Positions 1 to 8,906 of a stretch of DNA of 64,000 nt are shown piece by piece. The notes beneath the pieces are model-generated. The model saw only the letters and a list, made by a program, of their open reading frames with translations, did no database searches and was not told the origin of the DNA. The DNA comes from Vibrio tubiashii (GTDB taxonomy: Bacteria > Pseudomonadota > Gammaproteobacteria > Enterobacterales > Vibrionaceae): assembly GCF_028551255.1 (NCBI RefSeq), contig NZ_CP117029.1, positions 744,001 through 808,000 on the forward strand. The letters run 5' to 3'. Each line of letters begins with the position of its first letter. Within the stretch, counting starts at the first letter, position 1. A program made the position numbers and the translations under genes.

Positions 1-1
1 T

Positions 2-1459
2 TTATCTGCCTGTGTGAATTGGCAGAAAGTTGCAGCTGCGGTTGCACTGAGTAAAAGGTTTGCCGTGATCTCTGGTGGTCCGGGCACAGGTAAAACGACC
101 ACGGTAACCAAACTGCTTGCCGCTCTGATTGAGCAAGCTCAAAGCTCATCGCAACAAAACGCTCAAGCTGATCAGCCAACGATTAAGTTGGTCGCACCGA
201 CGGGCAAAGCGGCAGCAAGATTAACCGAGTCGATTGGTAAAGCCGTGGCAGAGTTACCTGTAGCACCTGAGCTAAAACAGGCCATTCCAACTGATGCCAG
301 TACATTACATCGCTTGCTCGGCGCATTGCCTAACAGCTCGGAATTTCGACACAACAGAGATAATCCACTCCACCTAGATATGCTGGTGGTAGATGAAGCC
401 TCAATGGTCGATCTGCCTATGATGTACAAATTGGTTGATGCGTTACCTAAGCATGCCAGATTGATTCTACTGGGTGATAAAGATCAGTTGGCATCAGTAG
501 AGGCGGGGGCGGTTCTGGGGGACATTTGTTCATTCAGCCAACTAGGTTTCAGCCATGGTCAAGCGGCTCAAATTGCTCGCTTAACCGGTTTTGAAACACT
601 GGCCCACACTACGAATACGCAGCCCTCTATTGCTGATAGCTTATGTATGCTGAAGAAGAGCTATCGATTTGATGCTCGTTCTGGAATCGGTCAATTAGCG
701 CAAGCCATTAATGCTGGTTCGGCACAAAAAGTTGACTGGGTTTGGCAGAAAGATTTCTCTGATATCGCTAAGTTTCCGATTGATAGCCAACACTACAATC
801 AAATGGTGCAGACTTTGGTTGCCGAGTATAGCCATTACCTTAAGCGAATTGATGTGCAGCAACTCGATTCAGCAACAGGCGAAGTCGAAACCATGGCGAA
901 GCGGGCCAAATCGGTATTGGATCAGTTTGCGCGTTGTCGTTTGTTGTGTGCTATTCGCGAGGGCGACTTTGGTGTTACTGGGCTCAATCAACGTATTGAA
1001 CGTGCACTAGCGGCTAAAAAGTTGATTCAGACCCAAGACGAGCTTTGGTATCACGGTAGACCTGTGATGGTGGCGAGAAATGATCACGCATTAGGTTTGT
1101 ATAACGGTGATATCGGTATTTGTATGCTGGACGACTCGGAAAGCGAGCCAAGATTGAAAGTTTTCTTCGAACTGCCAGATGGCAGCGTCAAGTCAGTGCT
1201 ACCAAGCCGTGTACCAGAACACGAAACCGCTTATGCGATGACGATTCATAAATCTCAAGGGAGCGAGTTTGAGCATACGCTAATGATTTTGCCACCAGAC
1301 TTTACTCCGATTCTGACACGCGAGTTGATCTACACAGGGATAACGCGAGCGAAGAAACGTTTGAGTTTATACATCGATGAGCGAGTGATGAAGCGCGGAA
1401 TTAAGGTTCGTACTGAGCGAGCGAGCGGATTGATACATAGGTTGCAGCGAAGGGGATAA
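2..1459 (+). CDS. recD: Exodeoxyribonuclease V alpha subunit RecD (5' partial)
   Basis: RecD is the fast 5'-3' helicase subunit of RecBCD, which resects double-strand breaks. The reading frame is open from the left edge of the window, so the N-terminal domain (and possibly part of domain 2) lies outside; about 486 codons are visible. Visible superfamily 1B helicase motifs in order: Walker [11 protein letters not shown] (bases ~73-105), motif Ia [11 protein letters not shown] (~190), motif II DEASMVD (~390), the helicase C-terminal signature [14 protein letters not shown] (~1235) and [11 protein letters not shown] (~1330). The gene converges on argA with a small unrecognised ORF between, the same recD-argA neighbourhood as in Escherichia coli. 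recB and recC would be expected upstream of the window. Confidence 0.95.
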   Translation, partial: LSACVNWQKVAAAVALSKRFAVISGGPGTGKTTTVTKLLAALIEQAQSSSQQNAQADQPTIKLVAPTGKAAARLTESIGKAVAELPVAPELKQAIPTDASTLHRLLGALPNSSEFRHNRDNPLHLDMLVVDEASMVDLPMMYKLVDALPKHARLILLGDKDQLASVEAGAVLGDICSFSQLGFSHGQAAQIARLTGFETLAHTTNTQPSIADSLCMLKKSYRFDARSGIGQLAQAINAGSAQKVDWVWQKDFSDIAKFPIDSQHYNQMVQTLVAEYSHYLKRIDVQQLDSATGEVETMAKRAKSVLDQFARCRLLCAIREGDFGVTGLNQRIERALAAKKLIQTQDELWYHGRPVMVARNDHALGLYNGDIGICMLDDSESEPRLKVFFELPDGSVKSVLPSRVPEHETAYAMTIHKSQGSEFEHTLMILPPDFTPILTRELIYTGITRAKKRLSLYIDERVMKRGIKVRTERASGLIHRLQRRG

Positions 1460-1485
1460 CCATCCGTGGCTACCGTATTAAACGA

Positions 1486-1662
1486 TTAAAGTGCTTTAGA
1501 GAAAGAGATACTGCGAATGCGGTACTTTTTCTGATAGTTCAGAATGAACGCCTTTAAGCCTTCTGTCACTGGGAAGACACAATGAACGTCTAGATCTTCT
1601 AGTAGTTCATTGTCGGCCATGTCCCAAAAACTCTGTACTGAGTTACAGATAATTTTCTTCAT
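1486..1662 (-). CDS. Small hypothetical protein
   Basis: Not recognised. A 58-codon frame beginning with an ATG (MKKIICNSV) preceded by a purine stretch about 10 bases upstream; the same frame continues upstream to a TTG at 1704, which would give 72 residues. The protein is soluble-looking, mixed acidic and aromatic, with no signal peptide, membrane segment or cysteine motif. It lies between the convergent recD end and the argA end, on the same strand as argA, and is separated from argA by a perfect hairpin. It could be a genuine small Vibrio gene or a chance frame; the sensible composition and the ATG argue mildly for a gene. Confidence 0.45.
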   Translation of the reverse strand: MKKIICNSVQSFWDMADNELLEDLDVHCVFPVTEGLKAFILNYQKKYRIRSISFSKAL

Positions 1663-1755
1663 CGATAGTTTGCTCTTAGTGACGTAGTCAGTAACCTCAA
1701 GCAATCCTTGCGACTCAACTGTGTAAAAAGTTAAGTAGAGAAGTGAATCCTATCT

Positions 1756-1780
1756 AGCTCCTCACTAGAGGTGAGGAGCT
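1756..1780. other. Perfect 10-bp hairpin downstream of argA
   Basis: Arms AGCTCCTCAC (1756-1765) and GTGAGGAGCT (1771-1780) pair perfectly around a 5-base loop. There is no T-run on either side, so it is not a standard intrinsic terminator; it may stabilise the argA mRNA 3' end or be a weak terminator. Confidence 0.45.
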
Positions 1781-1868
1781 GAAATATTAACCAATTGGAA
1801 ATATGAAATAAAGCTTATAGTGTAAGAAAAATAAGCAATTTGGTCGCAAGTGTAAGAATTACAATCGC

Positions 1869-3206
1869 TTAGAGAAGAAGTGCTAAGATCTTCGATTTGC
1901 GTTGATAATTGTATAAGTTTAGCTTCTGAGAAGGTAAGAAATCGACCCCCATCTCATGGAAACCTTGCTCTCTAAACCAGTGAAGACTGTGGGTGGTTAA
2001 AACAAAGATGTGCTCAATCCCCTGAGCCTTAGATTGTAAGCGCATGTGGTTAAGCAGCAGTAAGCCTCTGTTGCCGTCACGATACTCAGGATGAATCGCA
2101 ACACAGGCCATCTCTGCCATCTTTTCATCTGGGTATGGGTAGAGAGCAGCGCAGCCAATGATCAGTCCATCTTTTTCTATGATGGTGAATTGATGCAGCT
2201 CTTGCTCCAACTGTTCACGTGAACGCCTAACTAGCACGCCTTGTTCTTCCAGTGGCTGAATCAGATCCAAGATGCCACCAATATCATCAATGTCGGCAAC
2301 GCGAACTTGCTCAGCACTGGCTTTCACCACTTGGGTTCCGATACCATCGAGTGAAAACAGTTCTTGAATTAGAGCACCATCAACTTTATAGCTCACTAGG
2401 TGGCTGCGAGGAACTCCAGCGCGGCAAGCCGCGGTCGCTGCGCGTAAGAACCTTAGTGTGCCTGAGGAATTATCAACGCCTTCGATTCGGTCTGTTTCAA
2501 GTCTGGATAAAATTCTTTCCGCATCTTTTGGGAACAGTTCAGCAACGACGTCGCCATTTTCGTCGATGATGCCCTGTTCTGAACAAAAGCCGATTAACTT
2601 GTCCGCATTGAGCTTAATGGCGACCTGAGTTGCTACCTCTTCTGAAAGCAGGTTAAACGACTCTCCGGTAACAGAACTCGCTATTGGGCCAAGGAGAACA
2701 ATCGAACCTTGATCCAACATGCGATTGATCCCTTCCACATCGATGCGTCGAATCCGGCCGCTGTGACAATAGTCGATACCATCGTCGACTCCGAGAGGTT
2801 GAGAGGTAATGAAGTTACCGCTAACAACGTTCAGTTGAGTTCCAGCCATAGGGGTATTGCTTAAGCTCATCGACAGCTGAGCAGTGATGGTCAGTTGCAA
2901 TTGTCCCGCTGCTTGCATGACATAATTGAGTGATCTTTCATCAGTAACGCGGATTCCTTTGTGATATGGGCTATCGTACTGATTTTGCTCAAGAAGGTGA
3001 TTAATTTGTGGTCGCGCTCCATGAACGAGAACAATTTTGACACCTAAGCTATGCAGTAGAGCCAGATCACTGATAATATTCGAAAAATTGCCGTCAGCCA
3101 CGGCTTCGCCACCCAGCATAATGACCATGGTCTTATCTCGGTGAGCGTTGACGTAAGGAGCAGATTGCCTAAACCCTTTGACTAGGGCAGTACTTCGAAT
3201 CTTCAC
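1869..3206 (-). CDS. argA: Amino-acid N-acetyltransferase (N-acetylglutamate synthase)
   Basis: Catalyses the first step of arginine biosynthesis, acetylation of glutamate by acetyl-CoA, in the cytoplasm. The 445-residue length matches classical ArgA. The N-terminal amino-acid-kinase-like domain (about residues 1-290, with [11 protein letters not shown] and [12 protein letters not shown] near residues 30-65) is the arginine-sensing part; the C-terminal GNAT domain (about 300-445) carries [15 protein letters not shown], the acetyl-CoA binding loop. The start is GTG (3206-3204) with a GGAAG ribosome site just upstream. Two tandem ARG-box-like sequences lie 15-53 bases upstream, which predicts ArgR repression. 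The neighbourhood with recD is conserved in enterics. Confidence 0.96.
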   Translation of the reverse strand: MKIRSTALVKGFRQSAPYVNAHRDKTMVIMLGGEAVADGNFSNIISDLALLHSLGVKIVLVHGARPQINHLLEQNQYDSPYHKGIRVTDERSLNYVMQAAGQLQLTITAQLSMSLSNTPMAGTQLNVVSGNFITSQPLGVDDGIDYCHSGRIRRIDVEGINRMLDQGSIVLLGPIASSVTGESFNLLSEEVATQVAIKLNADKLIGFCSEQGIIDENGDVVAELFPKDAERILSRLETDRIEGVDNSSGTLRFLRAATAACRAGVPRSHLVSYKVDGALIQELFSLDGIGTQVVKASAEQVRVADIDDIGGILDLIQPLEEQGVLVRRSREQLEQELHQFTIIEKDGLIIGCAALYPYPDEKMAEMACVAIHPEYRDGNRGLLLLNHMRLQSKAQGIEHIFVLTTHSLHWFREQGFHEMGVDFLPSQKLNLYNYQRKSKILALLL

Positions 3207-3220
3207 AATATCTTCCGTGG

Positions 3221-3259
3221 ATTGAATTTATATACAAATATATTGCAATTTTATTCGGT
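3221..3259 (-). promoter_or_regulatory. Tandem ARG boxes (ArgR operator) of argA
   Basis: On the minus strand two 18-mers, ACCGAATAAAATTGCAAT (3259-3242) and TTTGTATATAAATTCAAT (3238-3221), are separated by exactly 3 bp, the canonical spacing of an ArgR hexamer operator. The second differs from the consensus WNTGAATWWWWATTCANW at one position, the first at about three. They sit between the likely promoter and the GTG start of argA. Confidence 0.75.
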
Positions 3260-3428
3260 GTTCAGCAAGGTTTTTTTCAATGTGATGTAAGTGCTTCTTT
3301 GTGTTCTTAGTGTAAGGAGCGGATTTCGACTTTGAGACTCAGAGCCATTGAGCAGGTCAAAATGGTTTTGTAATTCGCGGTAAACACATTTTTGGTTAAC
3401 AATTAATGGTGAAATTATCAGTAGTACA

Positions 3429-3845
3429 TTGGTGACAAAGAAAGTGAGTGGTGTAAGCGGTAAGAAGAAGTTTCTTGAGCGAGCAATAGTGTTAGGTGCA
3501 ATTATTGCTGCGGTAGCGGCTGTTATGATGACAAGCAGCTTGTATCAGTTCTACTTAGCTAAAACGTATCCTAAATCGAATGTTTATGGCACTTGGGTTG
3601 AGCAAAACGTTGCGTCTTATGCGGCGGAAGAATTTGTGGTCAGCTCTGCAGGTATTTCTATTAACGGTGGGATTGTCGATACTCAGTACAGTTGGGACGG
3701 CTCCCATCTGGAGTATCGCCTTGGTGATAAGGTACGTAAGTTTAAAGCGCTCAATGAGGAATTTACCGAGCTGCAGTTAGTCTCAGAACCCAACTACCAA
3801 CCTGTGTATCGATTGTCAGAAAAAGTTAAAAATAACATTCATTAA
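3429..3845 (+). CDS. DUF2850-type membrane-anchored protein
   Basis: A 138-residue protein with a lysine-rich N terminus and one membrane anchor (about residues 17-38, AIVLGAIIAAVAAVM), followed by a periplasmic beta-rich domain containing NVYGTWVEQNVASYAAEEF and a YSWDGSHLEYRLG strand pair. I associate this layout with the Vibrio DUF2850 family, whose function is unknown. The start shown is TTG at 3429; GTG at 3432 is equally plausible and shortens the protein by one residue. It stands between argA (divergent) and mltA (same strand), so a cell-envelope role is possible but unproven. Confidence 0.75.
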   Translation: MVTKKVSGVSGKKKFLERAIVLGAIIAAVAAVMMTSSLYQFYLAKTYPKSNVYGTWVEQNVASYAAEEFVVSSAGISINGGIVDTQYSWDGSHLEYRLGDKVRKFKALNEEFTELQLVSEPNYQPVYRLSEKVKNNIH

Positions 3846-3914
3846 CGACGACTCGATTGCGAATTCCTAACAAGTTTGTCATGCTCATGACATAGCTTGT
3901 TAGGGATAAAACCA

Positions 3915-5018
3915 GTGTTTAAAAAATATCTTCCTCTTGCAGCCGCCAGTGTACTGTTCGGCTGTGCTCAACCTACCGACCGCGCTCAGCAATATGTCGA
4001 TGATGAATTCAATTCAATTTTGAATAAATCTGCAGTTGTCGAATCGACTAAGCCACGCGATTTTACCGAGTTTCATCGTCAGGCTGAACAAGTCGTTGAT
4101 AACTCGCCTTCTATGGCAAAGATCTATCAGCCCTTATATGACAAGTTAAATGAATGGGTATTGCAAAGCGGTGAACCTACCGATCTCGCCAGCTTTGGCA
4201 TTCAAGCTGCTCAATTAGGTGGTGGTGACAAGCAAGGTAATGTTTTATTTACCGGATACTTTTCTCCGGTGATGGAGCTTCGCCATGAGCCCAATGAGAA
4301 ATTTAAATACCCAGTTTATGCCAAACCTGAGTGTGATAGCGATTGCCCGACCCGAGCTCAAATCTATGATGGTGCGCTAGAAGGTCAAGGTCTGGAGCTA
4401 GGTTACGCATCAAATAGGATCGATCCGTTTTTGATGGAAGTTCAGGGTAGTGGTTTTGTCCATTTCGAAGATGACGATACTTTGGAGTACTTCGCCTACG
4501 GAGGCAAAAACAACAAGGCGTATGTCAGCATCGGTAAGGTGTTAATAGAAAGAGACTTAGTGCCAAGAGCAAAAATGTCGATGAAGGCGATCAAAGAGTG
4601 GGTCATGGAAAATGATGAAGCAACCGTTCGTGAGCTTCTTGAACAGAATCCTTCTTTCGTTTTCTTCCAGCCTCGCGCTGACGCACCAGTGACTGGCTCG
4701 GCAGGTATTCCACTTCTACCTATGGCCTCTGTCGCTGGCGATCGTTCCATATTCCCGATGGGTACACCAATCCTTGCTGAAGTACCATTGCTAAATCCGG
4801 ATGGTTCATGGAGTGGTGCGCATCAGCTGCGTCTATTGATCGTGCTAGATACTGGCGGTGCAGTAAAACAGAACCATCTCGACCTTTATCATGGGATGGG
4901 GCCGCGAGCGGGTACCGAAGCTGGTCACTACAAACATTTCGGCCGAGTGTGGAAACTGGGGCTTGAAGGGAGTGCGACACAAGCGCCTTGGGCATTGCCT
5001 CCAGAAAAGCTACAATAG
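3915..5018 (+). CDS. mltA: Membrane-bound lytic murein transglycosylase A
   Basis: Outer-membrane lipoprotein that cleaves the MurNAc-GlcNAc bond of peptidoglycan with formation of 1,6-anhydroMurNAc. The start chosen is GTG at 3915, because an AGGGA ribosome site lies 8-9 bases upstream and it gives a clean lipoprotein signal ending in LFGC (Cys17); a TTG at 3897 would add six residues. The MltA domain with VLFTGYFSPVMELR and YASNRIDPFLMEVQGSG is followed by the 3D domain ending in LIVLDTGGAVKQNHLDLYHG, where the catalytic aspartate lies. The mature length is normal. It is followed by a strong intrinsic terminator and tcdA, as in the enteric mltA-tcdA-csdE neighbourhood. Confidence 0.95.
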   Translation: MFKKYLPLAAASVLFGCAQPTDRAQQYVDDEFNSILNKSAVVESTKPRDFTEFHRQAEQVVDNSPSMAKIYQPLYDKLNEWVLQSGEPTDLASFGIQAAQLGGGDKQGNVLFTGYFSPVMELRHEPNEKFKYPVYAKPECDSDCPTRAQIYDGALEGQGLELGYASNRIDPFLMEVQGSGFVHFEDDDTLEYFAYGGKNNKAYVSIGKVLIERDLVPRAKMSMKAIKEWVMENDEATVRELLEQNPSFVFFQPRADAPVTGSAGIPLLPMASVAGDRSIFPMGTPILAEVPLLNPDGSWSGAHQLRLLIVLDTGGAVKQNHLDLYHGMGPRAGTEAGHYKHFGRVWKLGLEGSATQAPWALPPEKLQ

Positions 5019-5038
5019 CTTCATCTAGACTTTTTAAT

Positions 5039-5071
5039 AAAGAGTGCGTATAAATCGCACTCTTTGTTTTT
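5039..5071 (+). terminator. Intrinsic terminator after mltA
   Basis: Stem AAAGAGTGCG (5039-5048) pairs with CGCACTCTTT (5056-5065) across a 7-base loop and is followed by GTTTTT. It lies between the mltA stop and the tcdA start, so tcdA needs its own promoter or readthrough. Confidence 0.85.
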
Positions 5072-5091
5072 GTACCCAGCGGAATACCCAT

Positions 5092-5901
5092 ATGCGTGAA
5101 CTCGACACTCCAGCTTCTGATAATTACAACCAACGTTTTGGTGGCACACGCCGTCTTTACGGTAATAGTGAAGTTGAGATTTTGCGCGCTGCGCATGTCT
5201 GCGTAATCGGTATTGGTGGTGTGGGTTCATGGGCTGTTGAAGCACTGGCAAGAACAGGTATCGGTGAGCTAACCCTGATCGATATGGATGATGTATGTGT
5301 GACTAACATTAACCGTCAGATTCACGCAATGAACGGAACCGTGGGTCAAAGCAAAATCGAAGTGATGGCAGAAAGGGTTAAGCTGATTAACCCGGAGTGT
5401 AAAGTGAATCTGATTGATGATTTTATTACACCAGACAACCAACATGAGTACCTGAGTAAAGAATACGACTATGTGCTGGATGCGATTGATAGCGTCAAAG
5501 CAAAAGCGTCGTTATTGGCGTACTGTCGCAGCAATAAAATCAAAGTTATTACGACGGGCGGTGCTGGTGGCCAGGTTGACCCAACTCAAATTAAAGTCGC
5601 AGACCTGACAAAGACGATTCAAGACCCATTGGCGAAGAAAATCAAAGATACGCTGCGTCGTCATCATAACTTCCCAACTAATCCAGCGCGTAAGTTTGGT
5701 ATTGAATGTGTATTTTCCACTGAGCAACTAAAATACCCTCAGCCGGATGGCAGTGTATGTGGGGTAAAATCAACCGCGGAAGGACCAAAGCGCATGGACT
5801 GTGCCAGCGGTTTTGGCGCGGCTACGGTTGTGACGGCGAGCTTTGGTTTTGTTGCGGTATCACGCATCGTTGAAAAGCTTATCCAGAAATACAATAAATA
5901 A
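5092..5901 (+). CDS. tcdA: tRNA threonylcarbamoyladenosine dehydratase
   Basis: ATP-dependent enzyme that cyclises t6A37 in ANN-decoding tRNAs to ct6A. A 269-residue ThiF/E1-like protein with the Rossmann motif GIGGVGS (residues 40-46), the adenylation-associated DVCVTNINRQ segment (~65-75) and the TcdA-specific GGAGGQVDPTQ loop. The ATG at 5092 is chosen because it starts the family's usual N terminus (MRELDTPASDNYNQRFGG); the frame extends upstream only through the mltA terminator. It is followed after 12 bp by csdE, matching the enteric csd cluster, where CsdE can supply sulfur-transfer chemistry to TcdA. No csdA is present here. Confidence 0.94.
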   Translation: MRELDTPASDNYNQRFGGTRRLYGNSEVEILRAAHVCVIGIGGVGSWAVEALARTGIGELTLIDMDDVCVTNINRQIHAMNGTVGQSKIEVMAERVKLINPECKVNLIDDFITPDNQHEYLSKEYDYVLDAIDSVKAKASLLAYCRSNKIKVITTGGAGGQVDPTQIKVADLTKTIQDPLAKKIKDTLRRHHNFPTNPARKFGIECVFSTEQLKYPQPDGSVCGVKSTAEGPKRMDCASGFGAATVVTASFGFVAVSRIVEKLIQKYNK

Positions 5902-5913
5902 GGTTCGAGAAAA

Positions 5914-6345
5914 ATGTCACCGTTTCCTCAATCACCATTTGGCACTGAAATTACGGCCGAAGAGATAGCCCAAACCATGCAAGGTTTCAAAGGCTGGGAA
6001 GATCGCTATCGTCAGGTTATCCAATGGGGCAAGAAACTGCCAAAGATGCCTGAAGAGCTTAAGTCTGAGCAAGTGACGGTCTCAGGTTGTGAAAGCACGG
6101 TATGGCTAGTGAGTGAAAATTCCGATGGAATCTGGCATTTCTGTGCAGATTCCGACGCACGTATTGTGCGTGGTCTGATTGCTTTGGTGATGGCGGCATT
6201 TGATGGTAAATCTTCGCAACAAATTCAATCTTTTGATATTGATGCCTATTTTGACAAGCTGGGCTTGATTGCCCACTTAAGCCCTTCTAGAGGTAATGGC
6301 TTGAAAGCGATTGTTGAGCAGATTAAGCAAATCTCTGAAGACTAA
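5914..6345 (+). CDS. csdE: Cysteine desulfuration protein CsdE (SufE family)
   Basis: Sulfur-acceptor protein that takes persulfide sulfur from a cysteine desulfurase. A 143-residue SufE-fold protein; the acceptor cysteine is in VSGCESTVWL (about residue 55), and the family signature RIVRGLIALVMAAFDGKS follows. It is 12 bp downstream of tcdA and probably co-transcribed. In enterics the partner desulfurase CsdA is encoded next to it; here the next gene is rlmN, so the partner must be encoded elsewhere (IscS, SufS or a distant CsdA). SufE proper is a close relative, but the tcdA linkage favours CsdE. Confidence 0.88.
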   Translation: MSPFPQSPFGTEITAEEIAQTMQGFKGWEDRYRQVIQWGKKLPKMPEELKSEQVTVSGCESTVWLVSENSDGIWHFCADSDARIVRGLIALVMAAFDGKSSQQIQSFDIDAYFDKLGLIAHLSPSRGNGLKAIVEQIKQISED

Positions 6346-6411
6346 TTCCCTCTGTACAAAAAATAAACACCACTATATTAACGCCTTAGTAAATACAGGG
6401 CTTTACAGGTC

Positions 6412-6440
6412 TTGTTGTCGCTGCGTAAAGGCTGTACAAT
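6412..6440 (+). promoter_or_regulatory. Probable sigma-70 promoter of rlmN
   Basis: TTGTTG (6412-6417) and TACAAT (6435-6440) are separated by 17 bp, about 40 bases before the rlmN ATG. Confidence 0.5.
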
Positions 6441-6479
6441 TCGCGCCCTTAATTAATGTTCCGTCGCTTGAGAGGCCAC

Positions 6480-7607
6480 ATGACCACTGAAAAAATCAAT
6501 CTACTCGACTTTGATCGCCAAGGTTTGCGTAAGTTTTTTGCCGATGAGCTTGGTGAAAAAGCATTCCGTGCAGATCAGGTGATGAAGTGGATCTACCATT
6601 TCGGTGTCGATAACTTCGATAATATGACCAACATTAATAAGAAGTTACGTGAAAAGCTGCAACGTCGTTGCGAAATTAAAGCGCCAACCGTAGCGGAAGC
6701 TCAGCACTCGTCAGATGGTACGATTAAGTGGGCGATGAAGGTGGGCGATCAAGACGTAGAAACGGTATACATCCCAGAAGATGACCGTGCTACCTTGTGT
6801 GTTTCTTCGCAAGTTGGCTGTGCGCTAGAGTGTAAGTTCTGTTCGACTGCTCAACAAGGTTTCAACCGCAACCTGAAAGTCTCTGAAATTATTGGTCAGG
6901 TATGGCGCGCTGCGCGTGAGATCGGTTTAGAAAAAGAGACAGGTCGTCGTCCAATCACCAACGTAGTAATGATGGGGATGGGCGAACCACTACTCAACAT
7001 GAAGAACCTGATTCCTGCGCTTGAGCTAATGCTTGATGATTTAGCCTTTGGTTTGTCTAAGCGCCGCGTGACGGTATCAACATCTGGTGTGGTCTCTGGC
7101 CTCGACCAGATGACAGGTAAGATTGACGTTGCACTGGCTATCTCACTGCATGCGCCTAACGATAAGCTACGTAGTGAAATCATGCCAATCAACGATCGTT
7201 GGGATATTGAAGATTTCTTAGCGTCTGTACGTCGTTATATTCAGTCTTCTAACGCTAATCGCGGTAAGGTAACAGTAGAGTATGTTCTGCTTGACCATGT
7301 TAATGATGATATGGACCACGCACGAGAGCTTGCTGAGCTGTTAAAAGACACGCCTTGTAAGATCAACTTGATTCCGTTTAACCCGTACCCGGGGTCGCCA
7401 TACAAGAAACCAAGTAACTCGCGTATCGATCGTTTCCAAAAAACCTTGATGCAGTACGAGCACACGGTAACGGTACGTAAAACTCGTGGTGATGATATTG
7501 ATGCAGCATGTGGTCAGCTAGTTGGTGACGTCATCGACCGAACTAAGCGTACAGCGACCATTAAAGCGGCCAAAGGTGAAACAATTGAAGTTAAAGCAGT
7601 TTCATAA
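6480..7607 (+). CDS. rlmN: Dual-specificity 23S rRNA A2503 / tRNA A37 methyltransferase
   Basis: Radical-SAM enzyme that makes 2-methyladenosine at 23S rRNA A2503 and tRNA position 37. The 375-residue protein has the radical-SAM cluster motif C114-x3-C118-x2-C121 ([12 protein letters not shown]), the SAM-binding [10 protein letters not shown], and the C-terminal CGQL catalytic cysteine near residue 345. The ATG at 6480 is chosen because GAGAGG lies 5 bases upstream; an ATG at 6456 would add eight residues without a good ribosome site. A strong terminator follows, separating it from rodZ. The neighbour order rlmN-rodZ-ispG-hisS-yfgM-bamB-der is the classical one. Confidence 0.96.
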   Translation: MTTEKINLLDFDRQGLRKFFADELGEKAFRADQVMKWIYHFGVDNFDNMTNINKKLREKLQRRCEIKAPTVAEAQHSSDGTIKWAMKVGDQDVETVYIPEDDRATLCVSSQVGCALECKFCSTAQQGFNRNLKVSEIIGQVWRAAREIGLEKETGRRPITNVVMMGMGEPLLNMKNLIPALELMLDDLAFGLSKRRVTVSTSGVVSGLDQMTGKIDVALAISLHAPNDKLRSEIMPINDRWDIEDFLASVRRYIQSSNANRGKVTVEYVLLDHVNDDMDHARELAELLKDTPCKINLIPFNPYPGSPYKKPSNSRIDRFQKTLMQYEHTVTVRKTRGDDIDAACGQLVGDVIDRTKRTATIKAAKGETIEVKAVS

Positions 7608-7624
7608 AGCGCGCTAATTTTGCG

Positions 7625-7653
7625 AAAGCCAGAGCCTAGCTCTGGCTTTTTTG
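7625..7653 (+). terminator. Intrinsic terminator after rlmN
   Basis: Perfect 11-bp stem AAAGCCAGAGC / GCTCTGGCTTT with a CTA loop, followed by a T-run. Confidence 0.9.
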
Positions 7654-7931
7654 TTACTTCTGGTAGCGATCTCTCTGTCAAAATAACGAAAAACCTTGAG
7701 CTGCTTGTAAATTATGCGCTTTGTTAGTGTTGTTTCATCTATGATATCTATTAGAATTAATGGTTAACGCTTTCGGGGTACTTACCTCTGTCTATTGAGT
7801 GGAGCGTTGATTGACATAAATTAAGGATTATTCCTTACATAATTCAGAGTTTGGTTAGTAGCACGCAACGAAAAATAAATAATTAAGCGGCGATATGGCG
7901 AAACTGAAACGAGAAGAGAATTTTTAGTATC
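7654..7931. other. Intergenic region before rodZ
   Basis: The rlmN-rodZ gap is 324 bp including the terminator. The remainder is AT-rich and holds no convincing gene; pilF/pilW, which lies here in pseudomonads, is absent. It should contain the promoter of the rodZ operon, but no box stands out. Confidence 0.5.
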
Positions 7932-8897
7932 ATGACATCTGAACAACAACTTCAAGCGAGCGACGAGATCGTCGAAAAAGTGCAAGCGGGCACTCTATTA
8001 AAAAACAAACGCGAATCGCTTGGCCTCAGTCAAAAACAAATTGCCGACCGTTTACGCCTACGCGTATCTATCATCGAAAATATCGAAAGCAATAATTTTA
8101 CTTCTGACCAGGTAGCCACTTTTACTCGTGGCTATTTACGTTCATATGCGCGAGCGGTAGGGATTGCGGAGTCAGAAGTCTTATGTGCATTAGATGGTTG
8201 TGAAGATACTCAACCAGAAGAGCAAGAAATGAAAAGCTTCTCGCACAAAACTAAGCGCGAAGCCCATGATAGCCGCATAATGACCCTAACCTTGGGTATT
8301 GTGATTATTGTGTTAGGCATTTCATCTGTTTGGTGGTGGCAAAACCAAGAAAAAAGCATGGAGTCACTGACCGACCAAACGGATCAAGAAATACAGCTAG
8401 AGCAGGAAATAGAGAATCAACCGCTTGATTTTACAACCTTAACTGAAGCAGAGCTGGAGCCTACAGTTGGTGAAGATGCGATTGAAGCACTCGACTCAAC
8501 GCCAGCGCCTGCTACTGAAGAGGAAGTCTCGACTGAACCTGTTGCTACAGAGATAGTCGAAGAGACTCAACCCGCTCAAGCTGCGCCTGTAAGCGAAACG
8601 AAAGAAGTTGTTCAGCCAGAGCCTGTAGAAGAAACCGCGCCAACAGAACAAGCTGCCGCGGCTAACTTACTGGTGATGTCATTCACTGATGATTGCTGGA
8701 TTCAAGTCAAAGATGCCTCGGGTAAAACCCTTTCTACTGGTGTGAAGAAAGCGGGTCAGAGCCTCAATTTAAGCGGCAATTTACCTTATAGTGTCATTTT
8801 AGGTGCACCAGAAAACGTTTCAATGACATTAGCGAGTGAACCTGTCGACCTTTCTGGGTATACTTCAGGCAAAGTAGCAAGATTCAACTTACCTTAA
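7932..8897 (+). CDS. rodZ: Cytoskeleton protein RodZ
   Basis: Bitopic inner-membrane protein that links MreB filaments to the elongasome and maintains rod shape. The 321 residues show a cytoplasmic helix-turn-helix of the Xre/Cro type (about 20-85, LGLSQKQIADRLRLRVSIIENIE), one membrane segment (about 118-138, TLTLGIVIIVLGISS), a long acidic Pro/Glu/Thr-rich periplasmic linker (about 145-245), and a C-terminal DUF4115 beta domain (VMSFTDDCWIQVKDASGKTL). ispG starts 10 bp downstream, so the two are co-transcribed. Confidence 0.93.
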   Translation: MTSEQQLQASDEIVEKVQAGTLLKNKRESLGLSQKQIADRLRLRVSIIENIESNNFTSDQVATFTRGYLRSYARAVGIAESEVLCALDGCEDTQPEEQEMKSFSHKTKREAHDSRIMTLTLGIVIIVLGISSVWWWQNQEKSMESLTDQTDQEIQLEQEIENQPLDFTTLTEAELEPTVGEDAIEALDSTPAPATEEEVSTEPVATEIVEETQPAQAAPVSETKEVVQPEPVEETAPTEQAAAANLLVMSFTDDCWIQVKDASGKTLSTGVKKAGQSLNLSGNLPYSVILGAPENVSMTLASEPVDLSGYTSGKVARFNLP

Positions 8898-8906
8898 AAA
8901 ATTACT

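Noticed and set aside
172..429. Minus-strand frame inside recD
   Set aside because: A shadow of the recD reading frame with no ribosome site or family; the same judgement applies to other frames lying inside recognised genes.
7654..7931. pilF/pilW between rlmN and rodZ
   Set aside because: No TPR lipoprotein frame is present in either strand; the gap is non-coding.
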